Origin: Turritopsis dohrnii
Lineage: Eukaryota; Cnidaria; Hydrozoa; Anthoathecata; Oceaniidae
Length of the DNA stretch: 64,000 nt
Assembly (NCBI GenBank): GCA_027922465.2
Contig: BQMF02000277.1
Coordinates: forward strand, 248,001 to 312,000
Direction: 5' to 3'
The notes below the pieces were generated by a model, which saw nothing but the letters and a program-made list of their open reading frames with translations, had not been told where the DNA came from and made no database searches. Below, piece by piece: positions 54,339 through 64,000 of this stretch (positions within the stretch are counted from its first letter, which is position 1; every line of letters begins with the position of its first letter). A program made the position numbers and the translations under genes.

Positions 54339-54933
54339 CAGTGTGTTTCGTAATGTTGGAAATGAAAATTTTAAAGTTGTTTTTTTAAATGAATATACCG
54401 AATTTCAAAATAATTTTTACATCAATGGAAAGCCATTTTCAAGCTCTTTCGGGTAGTACATTTTTGTGAAAAATGAAAAAGTGGTTTTTGTATAAATAAG
54501 GAAAATGTCTTGGAAAATGTAATTAAATTTTTGATGGTCGATTAACACGTAGTTTAATTACATCGTGCTTATTGTTTCAAAGGGCTAAATCCATACAAAG
54601 TTTTATTAATTTCATCTTTGCGCTGAGACCCCCAAATTGATCTTTAAAAACATAAAAGTTAAACGTCTTTCGTGAACACACAGCTTAAATTTGTTTATTG
54701 TTTTCCAAATTGCTGTCATTGTTTCAAAAAATCTTTTCTTTTCACTCACTTCTTAATCGACCATTAAAAATTTAATTACATTTTTCCAAGACATTTTCCT
54801 TATTTTTTCAAAAACCACTTTTTCATTTTTCACAAAAATATGCTAGCCGAAAGAGCTTGAAAATGGCTTTCCATTGATATAAAAATTATTTTGAAATTTG
54901 GTATATTCATTTAAAAAAACAACTTTAAAATTT
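54339..54933. mobile_element. Fold-back MITE (family M1), right end missing
   Basis: Starts CAGTGTGTTTCGTAATGTTG after TA; the arms 54,339-54,545 and 54,760-54,933 are inverted copies. The right arm stops at AACTTTAAAATTT before reaching the expected CACACTG end, where gypsy sequence begins. Confidence 0.75.
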
Positions 54934-55390
54934 AAGATTGCCCAACAGGGAGGTCTGATTGTGGATGTGATACTGGTACAGTTCTGGTAGGTAATGTGTT
55001 TGCAGATGGTGAAGTGGTCTTAATTGGTGGTGAAGTCACTACAACAGGTGATAGAATTGAGATTGCTCTGTTCAGGGTGTCAAGTTTCGTCTGCACTTGA
55101 GGAGTGATGTTTGTATAAGCTGGGACAAAGCGTCGGAGATATTGTCTATTACGTTTTAGTGACTCTACCGGTACCATCAACCTTAATAGTGTAGGTGTCA
55201 TGACCGTGTGATTCTACTACTGTGCCAGATCGGTCCCACCGCTGAGGATAATGCCTCGTTTGTTTCTGGATGTAACAACGATCCCCAATGCACAGGGGCA
55301 GCAACGGTTTGGAATGCCGGTTATGTGTTTCAGCAGTGGTGGAAGCGTTGATGCAGTGCTTCCTCCTTCATTAGCCAAAGCAGGACAAAA
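54932..55390 (-). pseudogene. Ty3/gypsy integrase C-terminal end (element G2)
   Basis: The minus strand reads, across frameshifts, LMKEEALHQRFHHC, HSKPLLPLCIGDRCYIQKQT, RHYPQRWDRSGTVVESHGHD and KRNRQYLRRFVPAYTN. These form the GPY/F-type C-terminal region of a gypsy integrase. It fits as the continuation of the integrase at 59,745-60,060 that is cut off after SPSQIVF. It ends in a short P/S/T-rich tail with a stop at 54,932. Confidence 0.7.
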
Positions 55391-55399
55391 GTTAAGTGT

Positions 55400-55960
55400 T
55401 TTAACGCGTATAGCAAAGCCACTAACATTTCAGAAAAAACGAACAATTTTAAACAATCTTTCTTTGAATCCCAATTTACAAATAGCCCCTTAATTTGGAT
55501 GTTTTATAGCAGAAAATCCAACAACAGAATAAACAAACTCCATGAGAGAGCTTTGAGATTAGTCTACAGTGATTATCAATCAACCTTTGATGAATTATTA
55601 GACAAAAACAACTCATTCACTATCCATCATAAAAATATCCAGAAACTAGCCGTAGAAATGTTCAAAGTGGTTAGAGGAATAGCTCATAAATCGCTTACTG
55701 AATTGTTCGAAATAAATGATCAAAAGAATTATATATTGCACATTCTTATTTTGAATTTGTAAAAGTACAAAGTGAATTAAAAGGTAAACAGTCAATTAGA
55801 TATTTGGGTCCTCAAATCTGGAATATAATCCCCGAAAAAAAATGGAAAATGGAAAAAACCTTAGAAAATTTTAAGATAGTAATAAAATTGTGGAAACCAA
55901 CAAAATGCCCCTGTAGACTCTGCAGAAAATTCATTACACAATTAGGGTTTATTTAATGTG
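55400..55960 (+). pseudogene. LINE 3' end (RT C-terminal domain)
   Basis: Plus strand: SRKSNNRINKLHERALRLVY, SDYQSTFDELLDKNNSFTIH and HKNIQKLAVEMFKVVRG. After a frameshift near 55,735 it continues KQSIRYLGPQIWNIIPEKKW and KLWKPTKCPCRLCRKFITQL. This is the conserved tail of Jockey/CR1-like RT proteins (NxRxxxLHERALRLVY; YLGPxIWxxxP; CPCRLC). It is 5' truncated, dead, and opposite in strand to the gypsy sequences around it. Confidence 0.85.
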
Positions 55961-57125
55961 TCATGATGTTTATACACACGTGTTATTGTTGTTATATTCT
56001 ATATATTCGGTGTAAATAGATTATTATTTTTTAATGTCTTACTGTAACCGAATTAAAATAAAAAATGCAAAAAATGCTTCCCTCCAAGCTGTTATATTTC
56101 TAACTAAAAAGCGTGTCCCAAAATAGGCGGGACCGACGGAAGTAAACACAAGAGTAAGATGATGGACGAAGTAATTCTTGTCGTACTTCCCGTGTTACTG
56201 TAGTAATTTTTTACAAGTCCTCATAGTCAGTGGGTTTCTTTGGTTCAATGACCCGACCTGAGGGTGTGGTTCATTGCTCCGCTCTTGTGTATGGGATAGT
56301 GTCACTGTCCGATTCACTTTCTTGTTCATCGGCGGTGATAGTTTCATCTGTATCGTACTCGTCATCTACAATTGTTTCTGTGTCACTTTCTTCGTCGTGT
56401 TGTCCTCTCTGTTTCGGCGGGTTGTTCGGTGCTATTTTGTGTGTCTTCTGTTGGACTGTGAGTTGGTACACTTTTCGTTTGTGTCGGCGGATTCCTGCGG
56501 AGTGTGTTGCCGTTGTCCATCTTGATTGAGTACAATGGGGGTGCAACCAACTGAACGTGACCTTTTCTGGATCATTCCTTGGTCACCTCGTCTTGTATTG
56601 CCACGCGTTGCACTGCGGCAAAACTGGCTGGTTTAGAGGAGGTCGCAATCTTCTTGTCGTGGTACCGCTTTGCCTCCTCTCATTCCCGCTCGATTAGTCG
56701 GTCTTTTGATGTTGGGGTGCTGTGCAGTCGTGGAGGGTTGTCACTAAGTGCTTTACCATTCATTAATTCAGCCGGTGACTTTCCGCAGCGAAGTGGTGTG
56801 TTGGAGTGGTCACATTTCTTGATGAGTTTCTTGACGGATTTCACCATGCTTTCTGCCAATCATTAGACTGTGGATATCTGGGACTGTTGAATGTGTGTTG
56901 GAACTGCCATTCTCTGGTGAACTGTCTGAAGGTTTTGGATCGATATTGGCTTCCGTTGTCCGTGACTAATTCGTCATGAATGGAGAAGCAATCTTTCATT
57001 GTATGTATAACCGTCAGAGAGTCTGCTTTGTGGAGCTGGTAAACCTCCGGCCACAATGTGTAATAATCGGCTACCACAATCCACTGTTTTCCTGCGTAGT
57101 CGAAGAGGTCAGATGCTATTTTCTC

Positions 57126-57866
57126 TCATGGTCTTGTAGGTTGTTTATGTGGTTTTAACGTTTCTGACGACTCCGTTGCTTCACATTTTATCACCATCTG
57201 TTTTATGTGACTGTTCATGTTTGGCCAGTAAATGCATGTTCGGGCTCTCCTTTTACACTTGTCCATTCCTAGGTGGCCCTCGTGTATTTTCTGTGGCATT
57301 TCCTTGCGCATTACTGCTGGTATGACAACTTTCTCACTTTTTAATAATAGTCCATTTAAAAAGTTTAAACTGTGAAGATCTTTCCAGTAGGGTGTGGCTA
57401 CTGGATTGCATTCTTTCTCTGCCTCTGGCCAACCTTCCTGGAAGTATTTAATGACTGTCTGTAAGGTTTTATCGTCGGCCGTTTGATGTTGAATTTCTGC
57501 CAGCTTGTTTTCTGATGCCGGGATGTTGCTGATAACTGTGTTAGCATGGGTAGATACCTCGCGTTCTGCTAATTCGTCCTCTAGCGTTGGCTGTTGGATG
57601 GGTGCTCTGGAGAGTGAGTCTGCGTCAGGTATGACCTTCCCGCTGAGATGTGTAGCTCGTACTTGGTACTTCATCAGTCTCATTCGCAATCTCTGGATCC
57701 TTGGCGACATGACGCGTAATGGTTTGTTGTTGACGATCGATATCAGTGGTTTATGGTCGGTTTCCACGGTACTTTCTGGTAGTACGTGTATGTATTTTGT
57801 CATTTTCTCACAACCCCACACAACGGCAAGCATCTCGACTTCTATTTGGTGGTAGTTAGTTTTCAC
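57126..57866 (-). pseudogene. G1 RNase H C-terminus and integrase H2C2 finger
   Basis: YHQIEVEMLAVVWGCEKMTK, TDHKPLISIVNNKPLRVMSP and PDADSLSRAP are RNase H and tether motifs. IHEGHLGMDKCKRRARTCIY with WPNMNSHIKQMVIKCE is the zinc finger of the integrase; one of its cysteines appears lost. A stop lies at 57,126. Confidence 0.85.
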
Positions 57867-58329
57867 CGGACTTAGGTATCGTGAGGCGTATGCAACTGGT
57901 TTCCATCTGTCCGTGTGTTGTTGGTACAGGTAGCGCTGATTCCGTTTTTAGAACTGCCATCCGTGCAAATTTTAGTTGGTTTCTTGATGTCGTAATGGAC
58001 TAAGACTGGTTTTGTTGTAAGTATCTTTTTTGTTCGTTTAAATGGCTTTTGATGGGCTGGACTCCATAGCCAATCGTTTTTAGTGCACAACAGGTCTCTC
58101 AGTGGTGACAAGGCTTCGGCTAGATGTGGCGTGAACTTTGCTAGTTGTTGTGCCATTCCCATTAATCTTCTCAGCTTTGTAACATTGGTTGGCTTCTCGA
58201 ATTTCTTGACAGCCTCTAGCTTGTCATCCAGTGGTTGTATTCCTTGTGGTGAGATGCGGTGTCTGAGAACGTCTAACTCTGTACGGTGGAATTTGCACTT
58301 CTTCGTATTCAAGGTTATTCCGTTGTCTG

Positions 58330-59115
58330 CTAGTTCGTCAGGAATGCATACATTCTCTGGTCATGTTTGCGGGTGTCCTCACCGTGCACGAGGAGATCGT
58401 CAGTGGATTCTGTAACCCCTTCTTTTCCGTCAATGACTTCGCCCAAGCGTTTGTTGAAGATCTCTTGTATTGACGTCAAACCGAACGGTCCCCTGGTTGG
58501 GCAAAACCTTCCGAATGGTGTTATGAATGTAGCTTTCAACTGGCTTTTTTCATCTGGTGGCATTTGCCAGTACCCCGAGTTTGCGTCTAGCTTTGTCATG
58601 ACGTTACAGTCCTTTCCTAGCTTTGCCAGCGTCTCGTCAACACTTTCTAGTTGGTAAAACTCGCGTTGGACGTTGGTGTTAAAATTTGTTAAGTCTATAC
58701 ATAATCGGATGCCTCCACCTGGCTTCTTTTCTGCCACGATTGGATGACACCATTCCATCGGCTCGTCCACTTTCCTGATAACTCCTAGGCTCAGCATACG
58801 CTCCAGTTCCTCCTTAATGGGTTGCAGCATTGGGAGGGCCATGTGTCTAGGTGCAGATATATGGTAGGGCATAACTTCTCCCTTGAGTTTGATTTCGACT
58901 GGTTTTGTTGACATTTCCCCCAGTCCATTGAAAACTTTGGGGAAATCCTTGGTAAAGTCCCTTTGTGCTGTGGTATTGTTTACCTGCAAAATGTTCATTG
59001 AGATGATTGTGCTGGTTTTCCCAAGAGTGCTTGTGTTGCGTTTGGGCACACATAGAATGTCTGTTGTGTTGCTTTGGTGCTGAATCTGATGTCTGATGTT
59101 ATGTATCCCAGGCAA
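58330..59115 (-). pseudogene. G1 reverse transcriptase
   Basis: About 260 codons with RT motifs EPMEWCHPIVAEKKPGGGIR, LCIDLTNFN, TKLDANSGYWQM and FGLTSIQEIFN; the box around the catalytic pair is ESTDDLLVHG. The DD pair is kept but the preceding residue is unusual. Confidence 0.85.
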
Positions 59116-59116
59116 T

Positions 59117-59656
59117 TCAGCTTAGTGTTTGCTGGTCCGCAAAGTGTTTTGTTGTCGGTCTAATTTCCTGTTTTGTCAACCCGAATAAGTTAAGATGGTT
59201 GACTCTAATGAGCGAAACGTCTGCCCCTGTGTCAATATTCATGTTTAAAGTTGCTTTTGTTGTTTTCAGGTCAATCGTCCAATCTTGTGTGTTGATTTCT
59301 TCCTGCTGTGTGTTGTCTTTTACTCGGCCAAGGAATAGCGAGTTCACTTCTAGAGAGTTGGGATCATTTTCTTCTAGAACGGGTAGGTTGTCGCTGACCT
59401 CCTGTACTCTCTTTGTACAGTTTATCGTTACGCGTGGTTTCGCTGGTGGTTTAGTCCCTGTGGCTGCTTGGTTACGGTTGTAGTAAGCCTTTGGTGCTGA
59501 CGGATTCCTCCGTTGATAAATTGCCTGAACTGAATCCTCCTTTTTGTTGCCTTGCAAGTGCATTCCCTCTGCCTTTTCTGCTGCTCGGCACATTTCCTCA
59601 ACCTTATGCCACCCACTATCCTTTCTCTGAGTATCGTCGGGTATCATTGCGTACAA
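59117..59656 (-). pseudogene. G1 Gag end and aspartic protease
   Basis: Carries IDTGADVSLI, the retropepsin active site (D-T-G-A), after a basic, Q-rich Gag tail. The frame stops before RT, so a shift separates it from the RT ORF. Confidence 0.8.
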
Positions 59657-59719
59657 AAGTTACAGTGTATACAGTGTTTGTCGGATAAGCCGCGTATCGA
59701 TATATGATATATATACAAC

Positions 59720-60880
59720 ACAAGCGGGACGGATATTGGTATTGCTGAACAAAGACTATCTGGGAGGGTGAAATGTTGCAATCAGGATTCGGAGTGTTGC
59801 AAAGTTGAAGCATGGAACAAAGAAAGCGATCAGTATCAAGAGCGCCGGACGTCCCAGTGTTTGATCGTAAGAGGCGCTTGGCTGACTTTACTGCAACCTC
59901 CGCTCGCCCATTAGTTTGAGGGTAGTAGGCGGAGGATATCCTATGATTGACCCTCCAGCGACACAAGAAGGCAGTCGTTGCATCAGATACAAATTCAGGA
60001 CCTCCGTCACTCGAAAGCTCTTCACTAGATGACAGTGCGATGGAGTTTGCTTCGCCAGTGTGTTTCAGTCGGAGTCTGTGCTTCTTCCAACAAATTTCAC
60101 AGTGAGTGTGTGGCCTACGGTTCTATCCACGAGCCTTTTTGGTGAACAGGTTGAATGTTCTGCCACAGTCCGCACAAGCTGCAGTCTTTGAGCGATCAAA
60201 TGCGTCTGGTAATGGAGGACGTGCTTTTATGTGAAACCTTTGTTCTTGGAGTGGAGTAAGAAGTGTTGTTAGCTCGTCGGTAGGCAGATAATGTGAAAAG
60301 CAAGGACGATGACGGGTTTGCGTTCCGTGCTGTTTCCCTGTTTTCCACAAAGGCGATCACGTCAGTTATAGAATTCTGTAAGGTCCCATCTGCGCTCAAA
60401 TCTTCACGTCTAATAGTAATGTCAGCAATGCCATTGAGCAGAATGTCTCTGATAACTTCGTCTGCGTAATAAGTTTTACTGGAGTGCGGATTGTGACAGT
60501 GATTGCATTCACCATTGTAGGCAGTCCGAAATTCACATATCTCTGCCTTGCCTTGCACGCGAGCAGCAAAGGTCCTGAAGGGCTCGTCAGGATCCTGATG
60601 CATGGAGGCCAGCTCTGATCTGAGGACTCACAATGCAATTGGAATAACTGCTAAAGACTACAGTGTCTTGAGTGTGTCGGCCAATGGTTGTAAGGTGAAT
60701 GTTGGAAGAGCTTGGAGTACAATGTAGCCAAGCTGTTCACTGGTACACTCCAGAAGCTGGGCTGCTGCTGAATCATTGGGAATCAAGGAGTCAGGCCGAA
60801 ATGTACCCCATCTTTGTAGGAACGCATTCCATTCTTCAGTTGTTGAGTTTTGTTTGATTTTAGGACGCTCCAATTAAGGG
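59720..60880 (-). pseudogene. Ty3/gypsy element G2: Gag joined directly to integrase
   Basis: From 60,873 the minus strand encodes a gypsy Gag (EEWNAFLQRWGTFRPDSLIP, AQLLECTSEQLGYIVLQALP). It continues in a second frame (DPDEPFRTFAARVQGKAEIC, YYADEVIRDILLNGIAD, VIAFVENRETARNAN) with a cysteine motif CADCGRTF near 60,150. By about 60,040 it has become integrase: SSDGGPEFVSDATTAFLCRW, ISSAYYPQTNGRAEVAVKSA and CNISPSQIVF. Protease, RT and RNase H are missing, so this is an internal deletion derivative. It is cut off at about 59,740; the likely continuation is at 55,390-54,932. Confidence 0.8.
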
Positions 60881-61244
60881 GCCCTTGGAGCAGTGCCTGT
60901 GGCAGCAAAAGGCACTGGTGGTGTGTTATGGACGTGGGAGTGGAGGTTCAGTATGGCAGCCGCTCCAACAGTATCTACATCATCTGTGCTGAATGCAAAA
61001 CCAGGAATTGGGTAGTTTAGTATAGTCATTCTGAATCAGTTGAGCTTTTTCAAAAATATATTCATGCACAGTAAGATCGAAACATGGATAAAAGTCATTC
61101 ACATATGTTTTCTAATATATATATATTGAATGTTTCGATCTAAAGAACAACATAACTATAGATGATATATGACAGAACAAGATAACACATACTCTAACAT
61201 TCTCCAATAATGTATTTCAGTCTCAAGGTATAATACAAAACGGG
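60881..61244. other. Untranslated flanks between gypsy elements G2 and G3
   Basis: About 360 bp with no gene. It may contain LTR remnants of G2 or G3, but I cannot pair any copies. A TATATATATATTGAATGTTTCGATC stretch sits near 61,115. Confidence 0.4.
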
Positions 61245-62890
61245 TTAACTATCGGGATAACATAAACGGATATAATCGGGATACATATACACGTCCCTTC
61301 CTACTTCCTTTTTTTTTTTAAATAAAATCTTTGTATTTCGACGGTAACTTTCTCTCACGAGTTGACCGTCAAATTGTCGTTTATTGTTGCCAGTGTCTAC
61401 TTCCTCTTGTTCTACATGCGGCTGTTCTGCTATTATTCGTTCTATGTTCTCATTCTCTAATATCTTCAACTTTCTCATTTCCGGTGCTAAGTCCGGAATT
61501 GTCGGTGTATCATTCTTAGCACATTAGTGCGGGACCTTACGAATGAAACGACGATTTCGAAGGGTAACTTTACGACTTCCATCAATTCTAACCCTATACT
61601 GTCTGTGAGAGAGAGTCTCTATAATGGAACCAGAGTCTTGTCCCATCTATATGGATGATTGCCGTGTTGGTTCTGGACAGCAACAGAATCACCAACTTGT
61701 AGTGGCTGAAGGACCTGTCTGTGCTCCTTTGTTGATAGTTCGAATCGACGAGCGTGTGTCTTCTCACAAGCGTCGGCTAGATCGGACCATTCTCTTCGAA
61801 ATGAAATTGGATGTGGGAGGTGATCAGCAATGTTTCGACCAAAGAGTAACTCGGCGGGAGATACTCCCATATCTGGTGCGGGTGTGTTCCTGTGGAGTAG
61901 AAGGGCTTTTGCGACTGCTCCGATATCCAGGGATCCTGTTGGACTAACGTTCAATGTTAGGATGCGTTTCATGGTTTTCACAGCAATTTCGGCCCTTCCG
62001 TTGCTCTCTGGCATGTATGCTGACGAAAGCGGATGGTGTATTCCCCAGTTTTTTAGGAAGGTGTTGAAATCGTTGGATTCATACGGTGGGCCTCCGTCGG
62101 ACGAAATTTCTTCTGGGATGCCGAACGTGCTGAAGTATCGGCGGAGGATGCTTTTAAGAGTTGATGCATTCGAGGAGGTCCGTTAACAGGCGACTTCGGT
62201 CCATCCAGAAAAACGGTCTGTGTAGATCAAGTAATTCTGGCCAACCATGTGGAAGATGTCAGTAACAGCTAACTGAAAAGGATACGATGGTTGGAGTGGC
62301 CTTTCGAAAGGCTCTTTCGGTAGTGACGGAGCGATTTCAGTACATCTCTGTCAGTTTAAACGTTTGTTTTGAATGTCAGAGTGCATACCTGGCCAGAAAA
62401 ATCGTTGTCTAGCATTACTTTTCATGGACAATACTCCTTGATGACCGATATGGAGTTCATCCAGCAGACGTGTTCGAAGGGATTTAGGGATTAGCGGTAT
62501 CCCCTTGGTGAAGATCATGTCGTTACTGGTGTATAAGCGTTCACGTAAGGGTCAGAATGTGAGCAAGTCTGGCGGGACGGATTCCTTGTTTGTTGAGAAT
62601 CCTTCTTCAATCAGCTGACATAAGTGACGGTAGTTTTGATCATTTTGTGCGTGCTTCCCGATTGTGTCGAAACGGATTGTATCTCCCGGTGGTTCTAGGA
62701 CAATGTCTTCTTCGATGTAGGCAATGGGTTTCATTCGTGATGTTGCGTCGGATGCTGGATTCTTCTCACGAGGAATATGAATAACTTTAAATTTGTACAC
62801 GAGGGTCTTTTCACGAAACTTAAAGACTCTTGGATTTTCTGCCTTCTCCAAAGCGCGGCTTGTGGTCAACGGTGGCGATTAAGGAAGGAC
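61245..62890 (-). pseudogene. Degraded Ty3/gypsy element G3 (RNase H to integrase)
   Basis: Minus strand: RNase H tail (KTLVYKFKVIHIPREKNPAS, DATSRMK), an integrase finger (LDELHIGHQGVLSMKSNARQ, RFFWPGMHSDIQ), core (FQLAVTDIFHMVGQNYLIYT; EISSDGGPPYESNDF; SSAYMPESNGRAEIAVKTMK) and C-terminus (LQPLQVGDSVAVQNQHGNHP). A basic tail ends at 61,245. The catalytic D-D-E positions are visible, but stops and shifts (about 62,330, 62,186 and 61,619) break the frame. RT and Gag are absent on the 5' side. It is related to G2 but not the same. Confidence 0.85.
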
Positions 62891-63163
62891 AACCAAGGAC
62901 AAACATTCTACAGCTATGGAGCCCGAGGAGAAGGACTAGCGCTTCGCCTTATTATTATAATGAATTGATACCATACCGAATGGAATTTACTGGGCATAGT
63001 TTGAGGCTTTTTGCCTGATCTTAAATTATAATTAGTAATTTTATGTGAAAAAATTTCCCACATGAACTCAGGATTTAGGGGTGATCACATGAGGGCTCGG
63101 TTAAATAAAGCGAGATCCCGGCAAAGCGGGTTGGCTCGTTTCTCATGTTATCACAAACACAAA
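62891..63163. other. No recognisable gene
   Basis: Junction sequence between gypsy G3 and the terminal LINE; CGGTTAAATAAAGCGAGATC ... CGGCAAAGCGGGTTGGCTCG is present, perhaps part of an unnamed repeat. Confidence 0.4.
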
Positions 63164-64000
63164 TTAAAGAAAGTTTCTTAATAGTAGTGAGATCTCGGCA
63201 AACTCGAAACCCCCCACACGACCATATAAGGCTAATAGTTCATTGACCTTGTTTATTAATACATCATTGGATTTCATACCAAACATCCATATTAATGGGC
63301 AGTAGTTAAAGATTGATAAAAATGCATTACATAGGCGTCTGGCAGACGCAAGGTCCAAGTATGATCTTAAGCGGATGAGAGCTTTTGCTTTTTGTGAAGA
63401 GGTCTTACAGAGATTTTCAACATGGGTTTTAAAAGTTAATTTGTTGTCAATAGTAACACTAGAAGTTTGACACTGGAAACTGGTTTTAAATAAACATATC
63501 TCATTGACACAAAAATCAACTATGTCGTCACTTTTATCCCCGAGAAACATAATTTGAAACTTTGCTGGATTTGCAGCCATGGAATTTAGTTTAAACCAAT
63601 CGAGAATGTTTTCAGGACAGAGACTACTTCTTCGAGAGTTTTTCCACTCTTATACAGAGTATTATATTCATCAAAGTTGCAAATATTTGCCTCTTGGATA
63701 GATAAAAAAATGTCATTCAAAAAAATATTAAAAAGTAAGGTCCCAATATAGAACCTTGAGGGACTCCAATCAATAGCTCTAACCAACTACTAACATAATT
63801 TTCGATTTTTACTTGGTGTTTACGATTTGATAGATAGTCATCTATTAAATTAAGAGTTATGGAATCAACACCGTATGCTGCTAATTTAGCAATAAGGTCG
63901 TGTGGCAAATAGTCATACGCTTTAGACCCGATCCATTACTATTGTTCCCACTGTTTCCCTGTTATCCAAGCTTTTTTGCCACGAGTTTATAACTTTGAAC
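63164..64000 (-). pseudogene. LINE reverse transcriptase, broken, running off the window
   Basis: Minus strand from the window edge: LPHDLIAKLAAYGVDSITLN, YLSNRKHQVKIENYVSSWLE and GVPQGSILGPYFLI. After a frameshift it continues LFNIFLNDIFLSIQEANICN, then WFKLNSMAANPAKFQIMFLG, DNKLTFKTHVENLCKTSSQK and NYCPLIWMFGMKSNDVLINK. The catalytic box expected as F/Y-A-D-D reads FDEYNTLY, so the active site is lost. The type is Jockey/CR1-like. It stops in unrelated sequence at 63,164. Confidence 0.85.

Larger units (their letters stand above)
56205..59690 (-). pseudogene. Degraded Ty3/gypsy element G1 (protease to integrase)
   Basis: In minus-strand order: Gag end and protease 59,656-59,117 (MNIDTGADVSLIRVNHL); reverse transcriptase 59,115-58,330 (VMTKLDANSGYWQMP, GPFGLTSIQEIFNKRL; the catalytic box reads STDDLLVHG instead of the usual aromatic-x-DD); RT thumb/RNase H 58,312-57,872; RNase H and H2C2 finger 57,866-57,126; integrase core 57,077-56,841 (ELVTDNGSQYRS; the glutamate box SNG-AE is replaced by SNDWQKAW); an acidic C-terminus ending EPKKPTDYEDL at about 56,213. 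Several frameshifts and stops separate the pieces. LTRs are not recognised. Confidence 0.85.

Noticed and set aside
56230..58855. Plus-strand ORFs of 80-146 codons over the gypsy elements
   Set aside because: They are shadows of the minus-strand protease, RT, RNase H and integrase frames.

Overview
The window reads as AT-rich, intron-bearing metazoan DNA, most likely from an invertebrate. The family mix (BEL/Pao, Ty3/gypsy, Penelope-like, Jockey/CR1-type LINEs, Tigger, DD41D mariner, hAT, many TA-flanked MITEs) and a B-box protein would suit a cnidarian or similar animal, but the sequence alone does not settle the phylum. There are no operons, rRNA genes, intact tRNA genes or CRISPR arrays. 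Most of the window is transposon-derived and two host loci can be seen, both on the minus strand.

Layout. 1-8,510: tandem array of a 0.8-0.95 kb unit with a GC-rich palindromic core, carrying one 576-bp MITE. 8,830-12,180: dispersed minisatellite, a MITE, a 5'-truncated Penelope-like element and a second GIY-YIG remnant. 12,780-22,580: a translation initiation factor eIF4G locus (minus strand) seen as short exons with good splice sites. It is disturbed by a 2 kb segmental duplication, several MITEs and an inverted repeat, and its exon order is not collinear. 22,990-31,090: mostly non-coding, with a hAT transposase fragment and MITEs. 31,091-36,589: a BEL/Pao LTR retrotransposon (minus strand) with 129-bp LTRs and a TGATC target duplication; the ORF is long, but the central reverse transcriptase is deleted. 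36,718-38,310: first large GACGTC-rich element.

38,398-48,275: the remains of a B-box/coiled-coil (TRIM-like) gene on the minus strand. Its coiled-coil exon is split by a 5'-truncated LINE. That LINE is itself split by a 3.6 kb Tigger transposon (with a HIRAN-domain ORF and a nested MITE) and by a young-looking DD41D mariner. 46,950-47,830: a 128-bp-period minisatellite in the presumed intron of this gene. 49,755-50,345: two tRNA-derived SINE-like pieces. 50,869-54,933: a cluster of mariner-type MITEs, several nested in a second GACGTC-rich element that also holds a captured gypsy fragment. 54,932-62,890: three degraded Ty3/gypsy elements, one nested in another, plus a LINE 3' end. 63,164-64,000: another broken LINE.

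Apart from the eIF4G and TRIM-like exons, all recognisable proteins serve transposition. The richest structural story is the order of nested insertions between 38 and 48 kb. The most unusual coding content is the HIRAN ORF in the Tigger element and the out-of-order eIF4G exons.
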